Source of the DNA: Pseudomonadota bacterium
Lineage (GTDB): Bacteria; Pseudomonadota; Alphaproteobacteria; Acetobacterales; Acetobacteraceae
Assembly (NCBI GenBank): GCA_021808185.1
Contig: JAKBCB010000204.1
Location: 1 to 6,753, forward strand
Length of the DNA stretch: 6,753 bases
Reading direction: 5' to 3'
Below the pieces are notes generated by a model, which saw only the letters and a list, made by a program, of their open reading frames with translations, ran no database searches and was not told the DNA's origin. Made by a program: the position numbers and the translations under genes. Below are positions 1 to 4,604 of this stretch, one piece after another. Each line of letters begins with the position of its first letter. Position 1 is the first letter of the stretch.

Positions 1-258
1 GTGCACGCCATCGGCATGGACCCCAACGTCGATAACCTCGAAATCGCCGCGACCTTCGGCATCAAGCTCGAATCGCACGGCCATATCCAGAAGGCGCCGA
101 CCTACAGCGCCATGGGCGGCACCACGCGCCCCGGCGTCTTCGTCGCGGGTGCCGCCACCGGTCCCGAGACGATCGACGATTCGATCGCGCAGGGCCAGGC
201 CGCCGCCCTCGCGGCACTGGGCTGCGCGCGTTCGCTCGTGCGCGAGGCGGCAGAATAG
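1..258 (+). CDS. shdrA: sHdrA-like FAD-dependent oxidoreductase, C-terminal fragment
   Basis: This is the 3' end of a gene whose start lies before the window. The first codon happens to read GTG but falls inside the protein. The visible 85 residues carry the C-terminal FAD-binding segment of HdrA-type and pyridine-nucleotide-disulfide-type flavoproteins: AIGMDPN (residues 3-9), FGIKL (19-23), then the conserved block TRPGVFVAGAATGP (42-55) followed by an acidic turn and the helix SIAQGQAAALAA. In the sHdr complex, HdrA is the cytoplasmic flavoprotein hub that passes electrons between the iron-sulfur subunits and NAD. Assignment to sHdrA rather than a generic flavoprotein rests mainly on the neighbours, since hyp, shdrC2 and shdrB2 follow in the type I order. 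The TAG stop overlaps the GTG start of the next gene by one base. Its own iron-sulfur binding region would lie upstream and cannot be seen. Confidence 0.85.
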   Translation: MHAIGMDPNVDNLEIAATFGIKLESHGHIQKAPTYSAMGGTTRPGVFVAGAATGPETIDDSIAQGQAAALAALGCARSLVREAAE

Positions 259-1145
259 TGTTCCGCTTCCTCAGCAGCGCCAAGCCGCCGCCAGCCGCGC
301 CGAAGCCGACGCTCGATCTGAGCGGCGCGCGCCTGCGCGCGGCGGCCGAGAACCTCGCGGCGGCGGCGGTGGAGACCGGCGGGGTTGACCGCTACGTCGC
401 GGCCCTGGTGCTGAAGGCGGCACTGTTCGACGAACTGCTCGGCGGCGGTCGCGTGCGCGATCTGACGCAGGCCGCCTTCATCGACCTCTGCGCCTTCATG
501 GCCCCGGTGCGCCGCCGCATCGCCGCCTGCATTGCGCGGGAGGGCTTCCCGCGCGTGCACCGCCGGCTCATCCGCCTGCTCGACGGGGCCGACGATCTGG
601 CCAGCGCCGATGCGCGCATGCGGGACTTCGTGGAGTCCTTCCCGGTCGATCGGGAACACCGCTTCGTGCGCGACCTTGCCGCCGAGGTGCTGCATTTCAC
701 CGCGCCCGAGCACTATCCGCTGATGACACGCTGGGTCTGGGACACGCGTACCGGCAGCGGCGTGCTGCGCGAGATCTGGTACGCGGAGGATATCGACACG
801 TCGCCGATCGGCGCCGCGGACGATTTCGCGACGTTCGTCACCCTGCGCGAGGAACTCACGGGCTTCCTCGTCAGCCTGGGCGAGAGTCGCGACCTCGCGC
901 TGCGCGTCACGCTGCTCGCGGCCCATGTCTATGCCGGCTACATCGACGATCGTGGCGGGCACTACCTGAAAAACGAATTCTCCCGCCCAGCTGACCCGAT
1001 GGCGCATACGCGCCGGCTGCTCGGTCTGGACGCCATCGACACACGCACCGGCCGCTCCCGCCTCAAGCTGATCGACGGACATGTCGATCCCGGCTCCGTC
1101 GCACCGCGCCCAGGCGCCCTGGAGACCCGCCATGCCGATCCATGA
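258..1145 (+). CDS. Conserved sHdr-cluster protein of unknown function ('hyp', between shdrA and shdrC2)
   Basis: This 295-residue, probably cytoplasmic protein has no signal peptide or membrane segment. It sits in the position of the 'hyp' gene (Orf2 in Acidithiobacillus) in type I sHdr clusters. I recognise the family from its aromatic core: VLHFTAPEHYPLMTRWVWD (about 144-162), GVLREIWY (168-175), an LREEL helix near 196-200, VYAGYI (224-229), and DPMAHTRRLLGLD near 246-258. The N-terminal 30 residues are Pro/Ala-rich and likely flexible, and the tail after about residue 260 looks poorly conserved. Only two cysteines are present (C78, C91), with no metal-binding pattern. Start: GTG at 258, sharing its G with the TAG stop of shdrA, with GAGG at 244-247 as a possible ribosome site. 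The end overlaps shdrC2 by 14 bases. Known sHdr biology treats it as a conserved complex-associated protein whose biochemical role is not settled. Residue 1 is read as formyl-Met although the codon is GTG. Confidence 0.85.
   Translation: MFRFLSSAKPPPAAPKPTLDLSGARLRAAAENLAAAAVETGGVDRYVAALVLKAALFDELLGGGRVRDLTQAAFIDLCAFMAPVRRRIAACIAREGFPRVHRRLIRLLDGADDLASADARMRDFVESFPVDREHRFVRDLAAEVLHFTAPEHYPLMTRWVWDTRTGSGVLREIWYAEDIDTSPIGAADDFATFVTLREELTGFLVSLGESRDLALRVTLLAAHVYAGYIDDRGGHYLKNEFSRPADPMAHTRRLLGLDAIDTRTGRSRLKLIDGHVDPGSVAPRPGALETRHADP
1121..1124 (+). promoter_or_regulatory. Ribosome binding site deciding the shdrC2 start
   Basis: GGAG lies seven bases before the ATG at 1132. The in-frame upstream ATG at 1081 would add 17 Ala/Pro-rich residues and lacks a comparable site, so 1132 is preferred. 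The site lies inside the end of the preceding gene, which suggests coupled translation. Confidence 0.6.
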
Positions 1146-1881
1146 GAAATCGCTGATCCGCCGTGAAAACCTGGTCACGCATGAGCGGCTGACGCTGGAA
1201 GGCGTCGATGTCTCGGGCGACTGGAGCACGTTCATCCAGCCCCGCGTCATCACCGACTACAACGAGATGATGGAGCAGGAGATCGCGGCTCTCGCCGGTG
1301 GCGAGGCGATCCATCGCTGCTGGCAATGCGGCTCCTGCACCAATGCGTGCACGATCAACGCCATCAATCCGGAATTCAATCCGCGCTACTGGATCTATCT
1401 CATCCGGCTCGGGATGGAGAGCGAGTTGCTGCGGGACAAGGACATCATCTGGCAGTGCGTGTCCTGCAACAAATGCACCTACGCCTGCCCGCGCGATGTC
1501 AATCCCGAAGGGGTGATGAAGGCCACCGCGCATTGGCTGGAACTCAAGGGCCACACCGCGCAATCGCCCTCGATGGCGTTCGACGAGGAATTCTCCAGCC
1601 AGGTGTTCGCCACCGGCAAGATCGAGGAAGGTCGTGTGCTGCGCGGCTTCTTCGCCCGCACCGGCCAGAAGCTGCAACAGGACTGGCTGATGGCGCTGCT
1701 GCGCGGCCTGCTCATGCGCCTGCCGGTCGCCTACCTGATGCGCCTCGGTCTCGCCGGGCTGATCCGCCCGCGCACGCGGGGCTGGGGACGCGCCCGCGCG
1801 GCGCTGGACGACTACGTCAAGGACCGGCGCGCCGCCGACCGGCGCGCGCTGCATCTCGATCCCTCGGAGACGCATCAATGA
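1132..1881 (+). CDS. shdrC2: sHdrC2, iron-sulfur electron-transfer subunit of the sHdr complex
   Basis: The 249-residue HdrC-type ferredoxin-like protein carries two complete [4Fe-4S] motifs of the form C-x2-C-x2-C-x3-C. The first uses C63, C66, C69 and C73 (CWQCGSCTNAC). The second uses C109, C112, C115 and C119 and ends in the usual CP. In Hdr-like complexes HdrC links the flavin/iron-sulfur HdrA to the catalytic HdrB. After the cluster domain comes a strongly hydrophobic and basic stretch, about residues 184-211 (Leu/Met/Ala with regularly spaced Arg), and then an Arg-rich tail with a short DRRAA-DRRAL repeat. That stretch could be an amphipathic membrane-touching helix, which is inference. 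The start at 1132 is chosen over 1081 because of its GGAG site. It overlaps the upstream gene by 14 bases, and its TGA stop overlaps the shdrB2 ATG (ATGA). Calling it copy 2 rests on gene order. Confidence 0.93.
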   Translation: MPIHEKSLIRRENLVTHERLTLEGVDVSGDWSTFIQPRVITDYNEMMEQEIAALAGGEAIHRCWQCGSCTNACTINAINPEFNPRYWIYLIRLGMESELLRDKDIIWQCVSCNKCTYACPRDVNPEGVMKATAHWLELKGHTAQSPSMAFDEEFSSQVFATGKIEEGRVLRGFFARTGQKLQQDWLMALLRGLLMRLPVAYLMRLGLAGLIRPRTRGWGRARAALDDYVKDRRAADRRALHLDPSETHQ

Positions 1882-2801
1882 GCGCCCCCTATCAAAAAGT
1901 CGCCTACTACCCCGGCTGCGCCCTGGAAGGCACAGGCCATGCCTACGACCGTTCGACGCGCGCCGTCGGCAAGGCACTCGGTCTCGAACTGGTGGATCTG
2001 GAACACTGGAACTGCTGCGGCGCGATGGAGGTCAAGAACGTCGATCCCAAGCTGCAAACCTATCTGTCGGCGCGCAATCTCTCGATCGCCAAGGACATGG
2101 GATTCGAGACCGTGATGGCGCCGTGCAACGGCTGCTACCACAATCTCAAGAAGGCGGAATACGATCTCGCGCACGATCCTGCCTCGGTCGAGGTGAACCG
2201 GCGTCTCACCGCCAAGGCCGGACACACCGAGTACCAGCCCGGTGAAGTGACCACCATCCATGCGCTCGACTGGATCAAACAGGCAATCGGCGAGGAAGGA
2301 TTGAAAGCGCGCATCCGCAACTCGCTTGCCGGACTCAAGGTCGCCAACTACTACGGGTGCATGTACACGCGCCCGCGCCACATCTTCCCCGAGAAGGACA
2401 AGGGGCCGAATTCGGAATCGACGCTCAAGCCGCATTTCATGGACGATCTGCTGACCGCCGCCGGCGCCGAGTGCGTGGAGTATCCGCTCAAGACCGCGTG
2501 CTGCGGTGGCGCCCACAGCCTGTCGGACGCCGACACATCGACCCGTCTGGTGCTCAATCTGCTCACCACGGCGGAGGCGTGCGGCGCCGAGGTGATCGCC
2601 ACGGAATGCCCGACCTGCCATACCGGCCTCGAAATGCATCAGGTGCGGGCGGAGAAAGTGCTGGGCCAGAAGACGCGGGTGAAGATCCTGTATTTCACCC
2701 AGCTTCTCGGCATGGCGCTCGGGCTGTCGGCGCGCAAGGTCGGCGTGCAGGAGAATTTCTCCGATCCCTCCGATCTGCTGCGCGCGCGGCGCCTCGGATG
2801 A
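1878..2801 (+). CDS. shdrB2: sHdrB2, CCG-domain subunit of the sHdr complex
   Basis: The 307-residue protein has two cysteine-rich CCG domains, as in HdrB of heterodisulfide reductase, where each domain binds a noncubane [4Fe-4S] cluster. The first is canonical: C14, then 31 residues, C46-C47, then 35 residues, C83-x2-C86. The second is C161, then 46 residues, C208-C209, then 34 residues, C244-x2-C247. Its first gap is longer than the usual 31-39 because of a polar insert around residues 171-186. Extra cysteines are C199 and C235. Recognisable family segments are YYPGCALEG (10-18), NCCGAMEV, APCNGCYHNL, YYGCMYTRP, KTACCGGAHS and ATECPTCHTG. HdrB is the site of disulfide or sulfur-substrate chemistry in related complexes. 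In sHdr it is proposed to act in oxidation of protein-bound sulfur. The ATG overlaps the shdrC2 stop, and the TGA overlaps the next ATG, so it is almost certainly translated from the same transcript. Confidence 0.93.
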   Translation: MSAPYQKVAYYPGCALEGTGHAYDRSTRAVGKALGLELVDLEHWNCCGAMEVKNVDPKLQTYLSARNLSIAKDMGFETVMAPCNGCYHNLKKAEYDLAHDPASVEVNRRLTAKAGHTEYQPGEVTTIHALDWIKQAIGEEGLKARIRNSLAGLKVANYYGCMYTRPRHIFPEKDKGPNSESTLKPHFMDDLLTAAGAECVEYPLKTACCGGAHSLSDADTSTRLVLNLLTTAEACGAEVIATECPTCHTGLEMHQVRAEKVLGQKTRVKILYFTQLLGMALGLSARKVGVQENFSDPSDLLRARRLG

Positions 2802-3259
2802 CGGACGCAATGGTCAGCATCGAGGACCGCATCGCAGCGATCCTCGCGGCACCGACGGAGGCCCTCGCCGCCCGCGCGTGCGCGCACGCCGACGAGCTGC
2901 TGCTGCTGGGCGAGACCATCCTGGAACACTGGGTCGCATCGCGCGGCCTGGTGCCCACCGGCACCGAGGTGGAGGGCTTCCGCCTGCTCGCACTGCACAG
3001 GCAGGGCGCGCAGGGCGAGCCGAGCTTCAATGCCTGTCGCGAGACATGTCGCGAGTTGGTGTATCACAGCAATCTGGTGCGCGGCGAACCGTCCCATCCC
3101 GCCGTGGCGCGGCGCATCCGCCTCGGCGCCATGGTGGCACGGCATTTGTCGCTGTTCGTGGACGGCAAGTTGCAGCAGGCTGGGCTTGGGGAATTCTGTT
3201 GCGCCGCCCGACCGCTGCGTGCAGGCGAACCCGTTGCCGCCGGCGCGGCGCACGTCTAG
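2798..3259 (+). CDS. Unrecognised 153-residue cysteine-containing protein between shdrB2 and lbpA
   Basis: I do not recognise this family. The 153-residue product looks soluble and cytoplasmic, with no signal peptide or membrane helix. It appears mostly helical, with an Ala/Leu-rich N-terminal half. Noteworthy residues are a C80-x3-C84 pair in a segment reading SFNACRETCRELVYHSNL (76-93), a C134-C135 pair in GEFCCAARPL, a lone C28, and histidines at 30, 44, 67, 90, 100 and 116. The tail from about residue 140 is Ala/Gly/Pro-rich and likely disordered. Its ATG overlaps the shdrB2 stop (ATGA). A second in-frame ATG at 2810 would remove only four residues and cannot be excluded, as neither start has a strong ribosome site. 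It is coding because it fills the gap exactly, is coupled to shdrB2 and is followed closely by lbpA. The context suggests an accessory to sHdr or LbpA, but no function can be assigned from sequence alone. Confidence 0.8.
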   Translation: MTDAMVSIEDRIAAILAAPTEALAARACAHADELLLLGETILEHWVASRGLVPTGTEVEGFRLLALHRQGAQGEPSFNACRETCRELVYHSNLVRGEPSHPAVARRIRLGAMVARHLSLFVDGKLQQAGLGEFCCAARPLRAGEPVAAGAAHV

Positions 3260-3268
3260 TCACGGAGC

Positions 3269-3273
3269 AGGAG
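3269..3273 (+). promoter_or_regulatory. Ribosome binding site of lbpA
   Basis: A full AGGAG sits nine bases before the lbpA ATG at 3283. It is the first textbook-strength site in the cluster, unlike the overlapping genes upstream, so LbpA may be translated independently and more strongly. Confidence 0.6.
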
Positions 3274-3282
3274 CGAAATACC

Positions 3283-3723
3283 ATGCCCAACGTTCGGGGC
3301 TGCAATCTTCCCGATGATCTTCTCTACGACGTGGAGAACAACATCTGGTATCGCGAGAACGCGGACGGCACCGTGACACTCGGGATGACCGCCGTGGCCG
3401 CCGCCATGGCCGGCCAGTTGGTCGCCTTCACGCCGCGCAAACCGGGGAAATCGGTGCAGGCCGGCAAGTCCTGCGCGACGGTGGAATCCGGCAAATGGGT
3501 GGGTCCGGCCAAGCTGGCCTTCGATGCCGAGGTCGTCAGCATCAACGACGCGCTGGCCGCCAGCCCCCGCATCGCCAACGCGGACCCGTACGGCAGCGGC
3601 TGGCTGGTCACGGTCCGCCCGACAGCCTGGGACGCCGCCAAGTCCACGCTGGTCCCCGGCAGCGCCGTCGCGGCACCGTACGAGGCCAAGATGGCCGCGG
3701 ACGGCTTCGCGGGTTGTGGCTGA
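3283..3723 (+). CDS. lbpA: LbpA, lipoate-binding GcvH-like protein of the sHdr pathway
   Basis: The 146-residue protein has the glycine-cleavage H-protein fold, somewhat longer than a typical GcvH of about 130 residues. The likely lipoylation site is K71 in the motif ATVESGKWVGP (65-75). Glu and Ser before the lysine match GcvH (E-S-x-K), but the residues after it (WVGP) differ from the usual Ala-Ala-Ser/Asp of GcvH. Further fold markers are GMTAVAAAMAG (34-44), the PGKSVQAGKS turn (54-63), AEVVSIND (82-89) and ADPYGSGWLVTVRP (100-113). Cysteines are C7, C64 just before the lipoyl loop, and C145 at the extreme C-terminus. No gcvP, gcvT or lpd lies nearby, and shdr, dsrE and tusA genes flank it, so it is taken as the sHdr-linked LbpA rather than a glycine-cleavage protein. 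In published sHdr systems LbpA is essential for sulfur oxidation and carries a lipoyl group that participates in the reaction. ATG 3283 is supported by AGGAG. Confidence 0.92.
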   Translation: MPNVRGCNLPDDLLYDVENNIWYRENADGTVTLGMTAVAAAMAGQLVAFTPRKPGKSVQAGKSCATVESGKWVGPAKLAFDAEVVSINDALAASPRIANADPYGSGWLVTVRPTAWDAAKSTLVPGSAVAAPYEAKMAADGFAGCG

Positions 3724-3737
3724 AGCACCAGCAGAAC

Positions 3738-3743
3738 AGGGAG
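3738..3743 (+). promoter_or_regulatory. Ribosome binding site supporting the GTG start of dsrE
   Basis: AGGGAG lies eight bases before the GTG at 3752. The alternative ATG at 3776 is also in frame, but the sequence before it (GAAGGGATCG) is less well spaced, so the GTG is favoured. Confidence 0.55.
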
Positions 3744-3751
3744 CACGCACC

Positions 3752-4261
3752 GTGGCAGAGTCTGAGAAGGGATCGATGGGCAACGCCAAGCGCATGTCCA
3801 TCATCGTCACCAAGGGGACGCTCGACTGGGCCTATCCCCCGTTCATCCTCGCCACCACGGCGGCCGCCATGGGGCTGGAGGTGACAATGTTCTTCACCTT
3901 CTACGGGCTGGCGCTGCTCAAGAAGGATCTCGATCTCGAAATCACGACACTCGGCAACCCGGCGATGAAAATGCCGATCGCGGGCATGCAGATGGCGATG
4001 CCGAACATCGTCTCGATGCTGCCGGGCGTGGGGAGTGCCGCCACCGCCATGATGAAGAACCTCATCAAGCGCAAGGGCGTCGCCTCGATCGAGGAATTGC
4101 GCACGCTGGCCATCGAGGCGGACGTGACCATGATCGCGTGTCAGATGACCATGGACCTGTTCGAGTTCAAGCGCGAAGATTTGATCGAAGGCCCCGTGCT
4201 CGGTGGCGCTGCGACGTATATCGAGACCGCCACGCAATCCGAGATCAACCTCTACATCTGA
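3752..4261 (+). CDS. dsrE: DsrE2/DsrE3-type sulfurtransferase (DsrE/DsrF/DrsH-like)
   Basis: The 169-residue protein belongs to the COG2210-like branch of the DsrE family, which carries sulfane sulfur on cysteine and exchanges it with TusA in sulfur oxidizers. Family landmarks: SIIVTKGTLDWAYPPFIL (16-33), the hydrophobic run MGLEVTMFFTFYGLALL (40-56), GNPAMKMP (68-75), a methionine-rich stretch with MPNIVSMLPGVGS (83-95), IKRKGVASIEELR (105-117) and VTMIACQMTMDLF (125-137). The only cysteine is C130, which is therefore the candidate persulfide carrier. I cannot separate DsrE2 from DsrE3 subtypes by eye. The two hydrophobic segments could be membrane-associated or simply the core of the fold. 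The GTG start is supported by AGGGAG and sits 28 bases after lbpA, with tusA following after 34 bases. Starting instead at ATG 3776 would trim eight residues, and the conserved region begins only at about residue 16. The pairing with tusA strongly supports a sulfur-relay role. Confidence 0.9.
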   Translation: MAESEKGSMGNAKRMSIIVTKGTLDWAYPPFILATTAAAMGLEVTMFFTFYGLALLKKDLDLEITTLGNPAMKMPIAGMQMAMPNIVSMLPGVGSAATAMMKNLIKRKGVASIEELRTLAIEADVTMIACQMTMDLFEFKREDLIEGPVLGGAATYIETATQSEINLYI

Positions 4262-4283
4262 CCTCTCGACCCCAGGTCCGGAC

Positions 4284-4288
4284 AGGAG
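4284..4288 (+). promoter_or_regulatory. Ribosome binding site of tusA
   Basis: AGGAG is placed seven bases before the tusA ATG at 4296, which fixes that start. In-frame upstream sequence belongs to the end of dsrE read in another frame. Confidence 0.6.
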
Positions 4289-4295
4289 ACTGCCG

Positions 4296-4523
4296 ATGGC
4301 TGACCAGTTGCTGGATGCAAAAGGGCTCAATTGCCCGCTGCCCATTCTGCGGGCGAAAAAGGCGCTAAAGGATCTGCCGACCGGCGGCACGCTGGAGATC
4401 CTGGCGACCGATCCCGGCGCGGTGAAGGATTTCGAGGCTTTCTGCCGGACCACCGGCAACGAACTGGTGGAGTCGAAGGCCGGTGGCGGCGTCTTCACCT
4501 TTCTCATCCGACGCACCGGCTGA
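4296..4523 (+). CDS. tusA: TusA, sulfur-carrier protein
   Basis: The 75-residue protein has the TusA (SirA/YedF-like) fold. The signature is LDAKGLNCPLPILRAKKAL (residues 6-24), in which C13 of the CPLP motif (C-P-x-P) is the sulfane-sulfur carrying residue. It continues with the strand LEILATDPGAVKDFEAFCR (33-51), typical of the family, and ends in a beta-strand FTFLIRR. A second cysteine, C50, lies in the helix. TusA proteins move persulfide sulfur between cytoplasmic partners. Here it lies directly downstream of the DsrE-type partner and in the sHdr cluster, so it most likely delivers sulfur to the sHdr/LbpA machinery rather than serving tRNA thiolation. The length is normal for the family. 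The gene is complete, with TGA at 4521-4523. An 81-base spacer separates it from the next gene, so the core sHdr group could end here. Confidence 0.96.
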   Translation: MADQLLDAKGLNCPLPILRAKKALKDLPTGGTLEILATDPGAVKDFEAFCRTTGNELVESKAGGGVFTFLIRRTG

Positions 4524-4551
4524 CCGGCCAGCATTCGCGCCGCGCGTGCCG

Positions 4552-4567
4552 GCCCGGGGCACCGGGC
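4552..4567 (+). other. GC-rich inverted repeat in the tusA-tauE spacer
   Basis: GCCCGG (4552-4557) and CCGGGC (4562-4567) form a perfect six-pair stem with a four-base loop, GGCA. No T-run follows, so it is not a standard intrinsic terminator. It could still act as a weak attenuator or an mRNA-processing or stabilising hairpin. It may also be chance in such GC-rich DNA. The remaining spacer, 4524-4604, shows no recognisable promoter. Confidence 0.35.
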
Positions 4568-4594
4568 GGCATCGCATCGGGCTGGCCCACCGTC

Positions 4595-4598
4595 GGAG
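4595..4598 (+). promoter_or_regulatory. Ribosome binding site of the TauE/SafE gene
   Basis: GGAG lies six bases before the ATG at 4605 and fixes that start. Confidence 0.5.
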
Positions 4599-4604
4599 CC
4601 TCGC

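Noticed and set aside
1..3. GTG at base 1 as a start codon for an 85-residue protein
   Set aside because: The following residues are the interior and C-terminus of an HdrA-type flavoprotein, so the frame must continue upstream of the window.
1081..1131. Upstream ATG giving a 17-residue longer HdrC2
   Set aside because: No good ribosome site precedes it, the added residues are Ala/Pro-rich and overlap the previous gene further, and ATG 1132 has GGAG at good spacing.
102..1253. A 383-codon open frame on the minus strand opposite shdrA and hyp
   Set aside because: It mirrors the codon pattern of the real genes, has no family signature, and covers three genes supported by motifs.
1822..1847. 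Direct repeat GACCGGCGCG twice near the end of shdrC2
   Set aside because: It encodes a short DRRAA-DRRAL repeat in a basic tail. It is too short and too GC-biased to treat as a functional DNA repeat.
1875..2810. A 311-codon minus-strand frame opposite shdrB2
   Set aside because: It matches the extent of shdrB2 almost exactly, which is typical of an antisense shadow. The plus strand has two CCG domains.
3283..3723. GcvH of the glycine cleavage system
   Set aside because: The lipoyl loop differs from GcvH, there is no gcvT or gcvP nearby, and all neighbours are sulfur-oxidation genes, so LbpA fits better.
4524..4604. Intrinsic terminator after tusA
   Set aside because: A six-pair stem exists at 4552-4567, but there is no T-run after it, so a Rho-independent terminator call is not supported.
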